The translations under genes were made by a program, and so were the position numbers. Source: Gliomastix tumulicola (taxonomy: Eukaryota > Ascomycota > Sordariomycetes > Hypocreales > Bionectriaceae). Taken from it: a DNA stretch of 64,000 nucleotides. Every line of letters starts with the position of its first letter. The first letter of the stretch is position 1. The stretch covers positions 2,790,001 through 2,854,000 of the forward strand of contig BCHX01000001.1 in assembly GCA_001599755.1 (NCBI GenBank), written 5' to 3'. Positions 1-11,600 of this stretch are shown piece after piece. Below the pieces are notes generated by a model. It saw nothing but the letters and a program-made list of their open reading frames with translations. It had not been told where the DNA came from and did no database searches.

Positions 1-602
1 CGGCGGCACACCATAGACTTTCCTTTGCCTCTTGTGTAACACGTGTATAATACACGCAAATTAGACCACGCGCGCGCAGTCCTCTTTGTCTTGTCTAAGT
101 ATCTACTAGTCTTGGTATATCGTGAAATGGCACAAGCTAGAGGCGTGTAGATAGCCGACTAATGCCGATCCATTGTACTCTTCAACTGTGACAATGGTCG
201 ATTGGAGTATCTGATGCACACCGTGCTTCATGTGGAAAGGCTATCTTTCTTCTCAACTCTCGCAGAAGGCTACTAAAGTCGTGTCAAGCTCCGAGGTGAA
301 GCTCCAAGACACCTTCTCACGTTTCATTTACGCAGTAGCAGTTGACTGACATAATAAAATGAGAAATTACTGCCTGCTTCGCAGCGCCACTTTTATGTCA
401 CCCTCTCAGTACGACGCCTGCCCCTAAGCGCCCCACAGTTCCCTCCAATTGCGCACCCGCAATCCACACCTCGAATCTCCACACCTCTTTAACGTGTGGC
501 ATTTGGGTAAAGCTCCAACTGTCCTCTCTGCTTGCCTTGGAAGTGAAGCGGTTTGGAGTATTGCCAATAGATCACCATTTCGCAGCTCCTGCACAGCCCA
601 TC
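1..602. other. Upstream intergenic region of STT3
   Basis: No convincing coding region is seen in these 602 bases before the STT3 start. Short reading frames here lack splice support and protein-like composition. The stretch presumably holds the STT3 promoter and 5' leader; no clear TATA box or known operator was recognised. Confidence 0.5.
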
Positions 603-3179
603 ATGACGGCCGCATCGCAGGACAGCCCTCCTCAGGCGGCTGCCAAGAGCACGAGGACGCTCTTCCGAGTGGTCATTCTCCTATTCATCGCCGGCGCCGC
701 CATTGCCAGCCGCCTCTTCTCCGTCATCAGTAAGCCCACTGCCCACCTAACTTTCCAACGGCCACGAGACGGCCCACGAGCCTTACAAGGGGCAGCATCA
801 GTTTGATTGGGGGGAAGCAAAAGCTAACAGATCTTCTTGATAGGATTCGAGAGTATTATCCACGAATGTCAGTTCGAATTGATGCGCACGCGCGCCGCGA
901 GACCCTGAAGAGTAGTAGCTGACCCTCGTATCGCAGTCGATCCCTGGTTCAACTTCCGTGCCACCAAGTACCTCGTCGCCAATGGCTTCTACAAGTTCTG
1001 GGACTGGTTCGATGACCGAACATGGCATCCTCTCGGTCGGGTTACCGGAGGCACGCTGTACCCCGGATTGATGGTCACCAGCGGTGCCATCTACCACGCC
1101 CTCCGAGCGCTCACCATCCCCGTCGACATTCGAAACATCTGTGTCCTTCTCGCGCCCGCCTTCTCAGGCCTGACTGCGTTCGCTGCGTACCTTTTGACGA
1201 ATGAGATGACGACGTCTCCATCTGCTGGTCTCCTTGCTGCTGCCTTCATGGGCATTGCACCTGGTTACATCTCCCGATCCGTTGCTGGCAGCTACGACAA
1301 CGAGGCCATCGCCATCTTTCTCCTTGTCTTTACCTTCTACCTCTGGATCAAGGCGCTCAAGCTGGGCTCCATGCTCTGGGGCGCCCTCTGCGCCCTCTTC
1401 TACGGGTACATGGTGGCTTCCTGGGGTGGATATGCCTTCATCACCTGTATTCTTCCTCTGCACTGCTTCGTCCTGATGTTGATGGGCCGGTATAGCCATC
1501 GACTATATGTCAGCTACACCACCTGGTACGCCCTCGGCACAATGGCGAGCATGCAGATTCCCTTTGTCGGGTTCCTCCCCGTTAAGACGAGCGAGCACAT
1601 GCCAGCCCTCGGTAAGTCAGGCCTCTCCCCCACTATAGGGAGGATTTCCAACCCGTGACAAGTATGTGCTGATATGTTTCAGGTATCTTCGGGCTTGTCC
1701 AGCTGGTCGGATTCCTTCTGTACGTCCGCTCAGCCGTCTCGGAGCGACACTTCAAGACGCTGCTTGTCGGGGCCGTGGTTGGTGGTGTCGGTATTGGTCT
1801 GGCGGGCCTCGTTGGCCTCACCTCACTGGGATACATTGCTCCCTGGAGCGGTCGTTTCTACTCCCTATGGGATACGGGCTATGCCAAGATTCACATTCCC
1901 ATCATTGCTTCGGTCTCTGAGCATCAGCCAACCGCGTGGCCAGCGTTCTTCTTCGACTTGAACATGTTGATCTGGCTCTTCCCCGCTGGAGTGTACCTGT
2001 GCTTCCAGGATCTCAGGGACGAGCACGTCTTTGTGGTGGTCTATGCGCTCTTTGGCAGCTACTTCGCCGGTGTCATGGTTCGTCTCATGCTTACGCTCAC
2101 GCCCATCGTGTGTGTTGCTGCTGCCATCGCTGCCTCTCACATCCTTGATACCTATCTGCTTGCCAAGACACCCACGCCAGCGGAGGCTCAGGCCGACGGC
2201 GTGGACGGCAAGAAGGCGGAGAAGGCGGAGAAGGCCGCGAAGGCCTCTGGGTTCTTCAAGGCTACGGACAAGCCCACTGTGGGCATCTACGCCTTGTTCT
2301 CCAAGCTCACCGTTGTCGGTGCCATGAGCATCTATCTGCTCATGTTTGTTGCTCACTGCACCTGGGTCACGTCCAACGCCTACTCGTCGCCCTCGGTGGT
2401 GCTTGCGAGCCGCATGCCGGATGGAAGCCAGCACATCATCGATGACTACCGTGAGGCCTATCAGTGGCTGCGCCAGAACACCAAGGAAGACGCCAAGATC
2501 ATGTCGTGGTGGGATTACGGCTACCAGATTGGTGGCATGGCCGATCGCCCGACTCTTGTCGACAACAACACCTGGAACAACACGCACATTGCCACTGTCG
2601 GAAAGGCCATGGCTTCCCGCGAGGAGGTCAGCTACCCGATCATGCGCCAGCACGAGGTCGACTATGTGCTCGTTGTCTTTGGTGGTCTGCTTGGCTACTC
2701 GGGAGACGACATCAACAAGTTCCTGTGGATGGTGCGAATCGCCGAGGGTATCTGGCCTGATGAGGTCAAGGAGCGTGACTTCTTCACCTCTCGTGGTGAA
2801 TACCGCGTTGACGCTGGTGCTACCGATACCATGAAGAACAGCTTGATGTAAGTGGTTTAATTGATTTCTGCTTGCCGAAGTAGGATGCTAATGAATGTCG
2901 GCTTGCTTTAGGTACAAGATGTCTTACTACAACTTCAACACCATGTTCCCTGCAGGCCAGGCTGCTGATAGAGTCCGTGGTGTTCGCCTGCCGGATGAGG
3001 GCCCCGTCATCAACACGATTGAGGAGGCGTACACGACGGAGAACTGGATCATCCGAATCTACAAGGTCAAGGACCTCGACAACGTTGGCCGTGATCACGC
3101 CGCGGCGGCGGCATTCGACCGTGGCCAGAAGAAGAAGGCTTCGAAGAAGAGGGGACCGCGAGTCCTCCGTGTTGACTAA
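603..3179 (+). CDS. STT3: Dolichyl-diphosphooligosaccharide-protein glycosyltransferase catalytic subunit STT3
   Basis: Catalytic subunit of the ER oligosaccharyltransferase, which moves the lipid-linked glycan onto Asn in N-X-S/T sequons. Five exons are inferred: 603-729, 844-867, 937-1611, 1683-2847 and 2912-3179, giving about 752 residues, the usual STT3 length. The spliced frame gives FESIIHEFDPWFNF near residues 44-57, containing the conserved Asp (D52) of the first luminal loop. The signature WWDYG lies at about 551-555 and is followed by DNNTWNNTHIATVGKAM. Many hydrophobic segments fill the N-terminal two thirds, and the C-terminus is Lys/Arg rich. The ATG was chosen because it precedes a short tail and the first membrane helix and splices in phase. 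Exon 2 is only 24 nt. Identity is very secure; the borders of exons 1-3 rest on matching the conserved family sequence. Confidence 0.96.
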
Positions 3180-3994
3180 ATTTATCGGCTACCAACTACT
3201 GGAACTACCTACCTAGTTTGGGGGAGTGGATTTAGATTATAGATGGCCGGTCCGGTCCGGGAAAGGGGAAGGGAATTTCAAAAAAGCATCTCAGCGGGTT
3301 ATCAGGCCGGACTGCAACTAGAGGTTTGTAGAGGAACAGGGCCTGGTTGTATATCAACGTGTATGAAACCGCCAACTTTAGGCGTCTCAATGAGTTTTGC
3401 GAAACCGATCGAGAGCTATTGGGCTTCGTGCGTGTGATTGACTACACGGCTTTGACTGCAAGGGGAAGAGTGCAGTGTTGTGAAGGTGAGTTGAGGCTGA
3501 GGTGAGGTGAGGCTGAGGTGAGGTGAGGTGAGGTTCTGTTAGGCCTTGCGGTCCTTGAGCGCTGGATTATAGAGGTTGACGCCCTGTAGCATCTATTGTA
3601 AGTACTTTATCGATTATCTCGACTGACGACATCCTCAACTACTAGTACTATTTGGTTAGTATTTACCTTCTCAGCTCGACGTCACCTTTCTCTCGCCTTC
3701 TCACTCCCTTTCCATTTCCACTCGCTTGCGTCAACACAACCACCCACCCTCTCTCTCATTCTTGACAATTTTCTTCTCCCTTCTTTCCTTTCTCCCATCT
3801 TCATATTCTTTCGCTTTCCACAGTCATTTTCTTCCACCAACGCCACTCTTCCTCATCCATCCTGACCACGACACTTCCACCTTTCCTCCACGTTACTAAA
3901 CCAAACGCGATGTGCTGATTTCCATCCCTTTCCAACCATCTCTTCTCGCTTCCCCTGCCGCCGTTTTTATCTTTTTTCTGCCCTCCCCCGCACA
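3180..3994 (+). other. Intergenic region with GAGGT-type repeat and pyrimidine-rich leader
   Basis: This holds the 3' end of STT3 and the promoter/leader of the next gene. Positions 3492-3535 are an imperfect repeat of GAGGT and GAGGCT units. Positions 3660-3990 are strongly C/T-rich, as often seen in leaders of filamentous-fungal genes. No gene is supported. Confidence 0.5.
3492..3535 (+). repeat. GAGGT/GAGGCT microsatellite
   Basis: Imperfect tandem array of 5-6 bp units (GAGGT, GAGGCT) just 3' of STT3. It looks like simple-sequence expansion. Confidence 0.7.
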
Positions 3995-6900
3995 ATGGTC
4001 TTCGGAAGCAGGAATCGCCACGGCGGCGAAGAAGAGAACAAGAAGAAGAAGAAGAAGAAGCGGGCGGCGAGCCCCGATTTCGACCTGCTCACCACGATTT
4101 TTGGCCTGCCGAACCGTCACACGCTCGAGTGTGAGAAGCGGCAGCGCGCGCGACGCGTCGTCTTGTCTTATGTTACCGAGGGCGATCATCAAAATGCTGG
4201 CGATGAGGAGAACGGCCGGGTGTTGACTGTCGGCGGCGAGGGCTCTGGTGGTGGGATCGAGCGGTTCGCTGACAGCGAGTCGGAGGTGGATGATGATGAT
4301 TGTGATGAGAGTTGTGAGAGTCGTTCGGTGGCGGTGCAGATGCCGCGTCGTGAGAGCGTGAAGAAGGCGCCGGTTGGGCAAAGAAACACGCTCAAGAAGA
4401 TATCGGCGCAGCAGCAGCAACAGCAGCAGCAGCGGCATCACGAGAGAAAGCGAGAGGATCGCGAAGAAGCGACCAGGCCTCAACAGACCAGAGCCATCGA
4501 GAGAGCGAAACTCAAGAAGAGGACGAAGAAGCACACCGAGAGAGCAGCCTCTGAGGTATCGCAGGTGTCGCGGGCGTCTCAGACATCACCAACAACGTCG
4601 ACACGCAAGGCAAACGTCAGAGGGGCTCCTACAAGCAACTTGCCACCTGTATCGCCTCATCAGCTGCGATTTGTTCCCCAGCCGCCCTTCCCAGCACCTG
4701 TTCAACCTGTTATTCAGCATCCAGTCAGCGTCCAGCCACAGCAGCCACTGCCCCAAGGCTACTACTTTCAGCCTCCCTTCGTCCATCCAACCGCGGGCGG
4801 CAACATCCAGATGGCTTCGTATTCGGTTCCAGTACCTATTCAGCAGTGGAACGGCGTGCCTTTTCAACCTCTACCCACAGGCGTAACTGTAGGGACAACC
4901 CGAGAGAAAGGACCTGAGCCAGAGAAGTCAGGGCCCCTGACCAACGCCCAAGAAGTCAAGAGGATCCAGGACCAGCTCGATGAAACTGCAGCAAAGCTCC
5001 AGGGAAAGCCTCAAGATGCGGAGCTGAGCTCCAAGATGAAGTCTCTCCAGACGTTGCTGAACGATGCTCTGAACAAAGCGACAACCCGTCCGAGCCATGA
5101 GAAGAAATCACCGCCTAGCCCTGCCCTATCGGAGAAGCGGAGCGTTACTCAACAGCAGATCATTGTCGCTGGACGGGACCCGGATGACTCGGTCATCAGC
5201 TCATCCCACACGGAAACACCCACACAGCCGAAAGAAGACAGGCATCACTCCCCCAAGACTCGCGGCGAGGATACATTTCGCCATCGGTGCTACGGCTGCG
5301 GAAACTCCAGGTCCATGTGGTATCACGAGAAGTACCCAGTCGAGACCAGCCGCCGGGTTCGGAACCTCTGCGAGAACTGCCGGGACGACCTGGTCCAAGG
5401 AGGCCTTGTTGGACAGCGTCACTACTGCTTCGGCTGCGGGAGAGCGCGCTCTACCAGCTTTCACCAGAAGAACCTTGCGGTTCCAGGCGATCCTCTGCTG
5501 CTTAGCTACTGCAAGCATTGCGAGGACGACATGCGGACGGCGGATGTTACCACCAACGCTTCAGGTCGCGGTTCTGTACGTACTCTTGAAACCAACAGCC
5601 TTGTTCTCTTCCATTTCTTTGAGCTAACTGTTTATCTAGCGTGTTTCGACATGTGCAAAGCGATCTGATCGCCGCGAACGCAACAAGACTGATCACAATG
5701 ACAACCACGATAGTTCTGGATCGTCTAGAAGCCTGACGTCGTCATCTTCCTCTCAGTCCCGTGTTGAGGAGGAGGAGCAGCTGTCCACTGTCAGCTCGAA
5801 TGAGGAGCGCCACTATCCGACACAGCCCTCTCACAACGAGCCACGAGATAGCCCAGGCCACAATCTGGACGGCGCGTATTTGCCGGCACGAAAACACGGG
5901 TCGACAAAGAGACGTGCCGAGCGGGCTGCCACTGCTGAGACGGAACACGGTTCGTCGAACGATGATGCCACGCGCAGCACGGAAGAGGACTCCAAGTACA
6001 AGCAGCCCTGGGTCGAAGACTCTAGCTCCTACTACGAGCGTAACGCTGCTGTGGCTTCGGAAGCATCGGGCCAGCACGCACAGCAGGTCGATGAGTCGGT
6101 TCCAGACTCGCCTTCGCAGCAGCAGCAGCAGAGCAAGACGCAATGGGACGAGCCTCCCCGAACACCATCTCCCCATTCCAAGACTTCGGACGAAAGCCAC
6201 GACACCAGCTGCTCCTCGCGCTCCTCGACCGGCAAGTCCGTCACCTTCAAGCCGTCCGTGAGTGTCAGACAGCCAAGTCGGAGAGCGACTAGTGACGTGT
6301 CTTCCGACTCCGACGTCGAGGACGCTCCTATCAAGCCCGACGACAACTCCAAACCCAGTCGCGCCGGCATATTCGGGGACAGTCCCGTCATGAACGAGTA
6401 CGGGCACCCTGTATCCCTGTCTGACCGAGCGGGCTCAGAGAGAAGTCGTCGTTCCTCGGCATGCTCGCCGCGGCTGTGGATGTTTGGCCAGGGGGGCTCG
6501 TATGCCTCTGCTGCGGATGAGGTTGGACATGGTCTGGATGACTTCGATGACCAGGAGGAGGAGGAGGCCGAGTTTGATCACTCGGGGGGCATCTTCAGCG
6601 GCATGTCTCACTTCGACACGGATGACTGGGGGAAATTCGCCGAGGAGACTTCCGACAAGGGATCAACCGTCAGGGGCAGCGACGCTCAGGATGGGCCGGC
6701 AGCAAAGCCTGGATCGTGGAAGGAATACTATGGCTGGTCTCAGCAGAGCCCAAAGCACGATGAGCGAGACACCCGATCCGCGACGCCGCGACCAGGATGG
6801 GATTTCGGCTCTGCTTTCATGGACGGCTATCAAGACCGACGAAACAGCCGCCGCAGTGACGACGCGAGACCGTCATCTCACTCCGGAGTCTACGACACAT

Positions 6901-7608
6901 ATGACGACCAGTTTCCGTCCAGCACTGCCGAGGACTACTAGGGAGGGTTCGGCAGTCGGCAGAGAAACAGGTCCTGGTCCGACAGATTCCACACCCGGCA
7001 TCATCCCGAGCCATCCCTCCGATCACCGTCGGCAAGCATGTTTGCGTCGTTTGAGGGCTTCTCTGGCCAGCACGCAGATACTGACAACTACGGCCATGGT
7101 ACTGAGGCCGGAAGCTTCAACGATATCTACGAGGCGTACGGGTACAGAGACGACTATTCGGACGGCTACTTCTCGGACGGAGAGGATATTCGCAACTTCT
7201 GGTCTGGGGACCCCTCAGCGGAGTGTGCTGAGAATGCTGAGCATGCCGAGACTGATGATGATGATGATGATGTTGCTGATCCGAGCATCGAGGAGGTTGA
7301 GTCTGATGAAGAAGAAGGAGAAGATCCCCCACAGAGTGCGAGACTCTTGCTCGGTACGTTTCGCTCGAAGTTCTTTTTCAGGAAAGCCAAGCCAAGCTCA
7401 CTCGACTAACTAACCCATGCCATGTTGACTTGCAGAGTATCACGCACCAGATGCACCCCCCTCCGCCCAGGACGAATCGTCGTCCGAGGAGGAGGAGGAC
7501 TCTTTCGAAGACACGAAAGAGTCCCCGAACGACTCAGACGAGCAACGAGAGACGACCGCCGTCGACGGAGTCCCGAACGTGTCCCAAACTACGACTTCCG
7601 GATGGTAA
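3995..7608 (+). CDS. Large acidic protein with two Cys4 zinc fingers, frame interrupted by one TAG
   Basis: I do not recognise the family. Exon 1 is 3995-5575, followed by a 64-nt intron (GTACGT...CTAG) and exon 2 from 5640. Up to the TAG at 6939-6941 this encodes about 960 residues. The same frame then stays open from 6942 to 7353 and joins in phase, through a canonical 82-nt intron (7354-7435), to a last exon ending at 7608. That would add about 194 residues. Seen in the protein: a Lys run at 15-22; a Gln run near 138-147; a Pro/Gln-rich stretch; a putative coiled segment; and two similar Cys4 fingers, CYGC...CENC (about 432-462) and CFGC...CKHC (about 479-509), GATA- or zinc-ribbon-like in spacing. 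A Ser/Asp/Glu-rich disordered tail follows. A nuclear role is plausible but inferred. The TAG could be a real stop, a readthrough site, a strain mutation or a base error. Confidence 0.75.
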
Positions 7609-7964
7609 TCGCCTTGATCGATACTATCAACGTAAAACCACACCATCCGCAGGCAGGGAGGACTGAACCTCTCTCATGACATCTGATATTCCCTCTTTCT
7701 ACACTTGTCCTTTCTTTTATCCTTTGTTTTCTCTCATTTCGCTTTTTGTCTTCTTCTGCATCTTTCGTTTCTTTTCTTTTCTTTTCCTTTTCTTCCTTCT
7801 TTTCTTGACAAGAGCTTGTATTAACTTACTTATCACTACCACCACGCAATGTTGAGCTTGAACGGGGGACGGGATGCACAAATGAACGGCTGCAGCCGAC
7901 GCTGACAAAGCCGCTGATGATGATTGACGAAAACGGAGCGCATGTATCAGTACGACGGGCAGAC

Positions 7965-7985
7965 CAGACAGACAGACAGACAGAC
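7965..7985 (+). repeat. GACA microsatellite
   Basis: About five tandem GACA units in the convergent intergenic region. Confidence 0.75.
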
Positions 7986-8355
7986 CACACTAGTTGGTAG
8001 CTGCGGGATGCTCCTTTGAGGCGGATTACATTGGTACGGTCATCTTTTTTTCAATGCAACGTTGAAAAGGGGCCGAGATGATTACGAGAATGGACGACCT
8101 CAGACTTGAACGAGCAGCTCGAAACGTACCTGAGAGGCTAGCTGACTGCGAGGGACAGACAGACAGCACACGGGATGATATAGTCATCTGAATGATTCCA
8201 AAGATCAATCGAATTTTTCATGAAAATACCATCACGCACAATCCTCAAGTGACAATGTACAAAAGCTAAGATGGTGAATTCGCATCCAGTGGCTATCGGA
8301 GTAACTATATAAAGGATCGCTCGCTCGCTTGCTCGTTCATCTACCTATCCATATA

Positions 8356-8377
8356 GCCAGCCAGCCAGCCAGCCAGT
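8356..8377 (+). repeat. CCAG microsatellite
   Basis: About five tandem CCAG units in the convergent intergenic region. Confidence 0.75.
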
Positions 8378-8682
8378 CATCCTTCCCATTCTGCTCTCAA
8401 TATCCCTCCTCAGCCCATTCCGTATAAATCCAGGATCCTGAACTGTTTTTCAAGTGAGCGCCATGATATATCCCTGCGAGAGCGGACTCTGTCTGGTGAG
8501 AGAAGCCACCCTATATAAATGAAATGAAAAGCACCCCTCAGATCCTAATCCCCATTTTGATGTGACCCTTGTTTGCCCCCCCTGTGATGTATAGGTTTGT
8601 CCCTTGTTGATGTGTAGAACTTGAACGACTTGCGTTAGATTATATGTCCCCCTTGGAGATGTATCCTTTGTCATCTTCCTGA

Positions 8683-11600
8683 TCAGATGATGCTCGCTGG
8701 CGAGTACCTCCTCGAGGCGAAGGCATGCCTCGCCTGCAGGTACTCAACAGCCTCGACCCTTCTCGCTTCGAACAGGCGGCTCCTCTCCCGCTCCTGCTCG
8801 ACCATCTGATTCCGCTCCCTGAAGTCGTTCTCCGCCTCACTCACACGCCTCCGCCTCTCTGAGGTGTCCCGGAGCTTCTTCTCCACCTTGGAGCAGGCCG
8901 CGTCCAGCCTCTCTGCGAGCTCCTCCGAGGCCATCTCCGGCGCCAGCGTCTTGTCCGGCCGGGGGTGCTGTGAAGCGCCCCAGAAGCAGCGGAACGTCAG
9001 CACAGTCTGGTTCCGTGGATCGGCACCGCCCCATATGATAAGGTCGTCGTCGTCGTAGATCCGCGTCCAGTGCCGGGAAGGGCCGTGGGGATTCCTCGCA
9101 TCGGACGAGGGGAGGGAGTGCTCGTTGATCCGGATGCCCAGGGTAGCCTTGGTAGAGATCCAGAATGAGTATGACTCTTGATCGTCGCCAGTCTCGCGAA
9201 GCCAAGGCGGCGGCGTCGTCTTGGACGAGTCCCTCGTCTCAGGGCCGTCTTTCCAGAGCATGATCTTGAAGGCGTGCTTCGGCACCTTTGGCTCAGACTT
9301 TGGCTCGAAAGACTCGGTGTTGTCCAGGGCCCGACCGAACGACACGAACTTGCCTGTAACCGGGAAAGAGATCCCCTGCACACACGACACAGATCGAGAC
9401 TCGATGAGACCAACAGCCCTGGGGGCTTCGGCGTTCAGCTGAACGGGGACGACGATCTGAGTGTCAGGGATAGTGGGTGAATCTGGAAGCTCCTCTGGGT
9501 CGAGCGCAGGCATAGCCGTAGGCGGGAAGTCCATCATGGCATCGAGAGTACTCTCATCGCGAGGAAGCGCCCGAGGTCGAGTGCTGGCTCGAGAACTCCG
9601 CGTGCTCAGTCTGTGAATCGGCGAGAAATACTTCATCGCTAGGTCCCAGAGGGGCGTCTTTCCGGGCACGAAGTCCTCGTGCCGACTGCGTGCTGCTTCG
9701 GCGAAGACGTCGTACTGCAGCTGTGTCATTTCCGGGTAGTTCAAGTGCCATGTGGCCTTGTCCTGCTCCCAGTAGGTCACCTTGCTCACTGGCTTGTCGA
9801 TCTGTCTCCCCGAGTCCAGTCGCCGGATTGGAGGCACGGCCGCCAAGAGTTTGCACTCCTCTATCGCCGCCTCCGACACCTCCTCGATGTTACCCTCAGA
9901 CTTGAGCCTCTTCATGAGCCTCTTCATAACTGGCTTCGTCGGCGTGGTGTTCTCGTCGAACTCATCGCTCGTGTCGTGAGACGGAGGCTTCCGCTTACTC
10001 GTGTTGAAGTCCATCGAGCTGTAACGAGACGACGCGAGAGGCTCCTTAGGCGAGTCGCCGCCGAGACTCTGGGAAGCAACATTCTCGACAAGGCTCTGCA
10101 ACTGATCCGCCGACTGCTCATGGATCATGGAAACAGTCCCCTGACGCTCTGTTCGGTGTCGTATCCTTGTGACTGCTGCCGCCGTCGAGTCAGCCGAGTC
10201 GTACGCCTGGTCCCGAGGAGAACCTAGGACAACGGTTCCCTCCTTCATGCTGTCGCTTTGACCGGGAAGATTGAGGAAATCATCCGGAATGACTCCCGAG
10301 CTGCCAATCGCCGACACTCCGACCTCGCCAAATAGGCGTTGGGGCGGCGGGGATTGATGTTGGCGGGCTTGGCCGTAGTCATCATTCTCTTTTTCGGAAT
10401 CGCTGACGTGGTCAGCCTCGAACTCCGAGACTTGCATCCCAGGTTCTAGATCCTCGTCGTCCGTAATCTCATCGTACGATTGAGATGCCACGACAGACCC
10501 AGAACCTCCGAGCCAAGGGTGTACATCCAGCTCGGCGATGGTTGCCCTGTGCTCTGGTCTTCTCTGAAGCATCCGTGACAGGAAGTCAATGCCTGTATCC
10601 GAGACACGCTGCTGCTGTAGCGGGGTGACGTTCAATCTTCGGCTCATGATCATCTGCAGCAGCTCCGAGTGGCTGATCCCGCCCTTGACGGGATAAGGGG
10701 GCGCAGTAGTCAGACAGTAGAACAAGACGCCACCGAGCGACCAAATGTCTACAGCATGGCTGTACCTCTGGCCGGGCGCTCGCCTCTTTTTACCATCTCG
10801 CGTACGGATGCCATTATCGTCGTACTCAAGATACTCCGTGTACACCTCGGGGGCGCAGTACAGCAATGTTCCGCAAAAGGTCCTCAGGAACGTCTGCTCA
10901 CTGTCCACAATCTTGGACAGACCAAAGTCTGTCAGTTTGACGTCGAGTGGCTCATAGGAATTGATGAGAATGTTGTCGGGCTTGACATCTCGGTGAGTGA
11001 TGTTGTTGCTATGCAGATAGTCCAGGGCACTGAGGAGCTGCATGGTCAGGGTCTTGCCCTCCGTCTCGTTGAAGGCACCATGATCCGCAATGAGCTTGCC
11101 GAGGTCGCCTCCAGGGACGAATTCCATGATGATGATGAGTAGACGGTCCTCCCAGTCGAAGTTCTCGATATATCGTACGATGTTTGGCTGTGAAGCAAGT
11201 CAGCATATCCATTTCAATGATTCCTAGCCTCAGACTCGCGGTCGTGGTGGTACTGGTGGGTTGGACTCACATGCTGTACTCGCTGCATGATCTTCATCTC
11301 ATTCTCAACTTTCTGATCCAGAACCCCGTTCTTGATGAATCGACGTTTCTCGAGCTCCTTGGCCGCGTACGGGTTCCCGTCATACTTTGACGTGACCTTG
11401 TAGACGACGGCAAAGGCACCCTTTCCAATGTTTCCTATCCTATTGTACTTGCCCGAGCCGTTCCACTCCTTCCGCGTCGTCTGGGGGTTCCTTCTCTTAG
11501 ACGGGGACCTATCCATCGGCACGGGCTCGGTGGGCGGGGTCTCGCCTCCGCCGAGGTCTCTGTTCACCGCGGGGTCAGCCGGTAGCTTGAAGATGTCCGG

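Larger units (their letters stand above)
7609..8682. other. Convergent 3' intergenic region with microsatellites
   Basis: This lies between two converging genes. It contains a T/C-rich tract (about 7690-7810), a GACA repeat (7965-7985), a GCTC-type repeat near 8318-8337 and a CCAG repeat (8356-8377). No gene is seen, and TATA-like strings at about 8306 and 8511 have no gene to serve. Confidence 0.5.

Noticed and set aside
1865..2653. 262-residue minus-strand frame opposite STT3
   Set aside because: It lies within STT3 exon 4 and its His/Arg/Leu/Val-rich sequence is a codon shadow of that gene.
3896..4534. 212-residue minus-strand frame
   Set aside because: Leu/Arg-rich antisense of the plus-strand zinc-finger gene, including the antisense of its Lys and Gln runs.
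5742..6407. 221-residue minus-strand frame
   Set aside because: Antisense shadow of exon 2 of the same gene; no domain and high Arg/Val/Leu content.
6872..6941. Possible intron removing the TAG at 6939
   Set aside because: Candidate donors (GTCATC, GTCTAC, GTTTCC) are poor and no good branch site precedes the CTACTAG acceptor, so splicing around the stop is not favoured.
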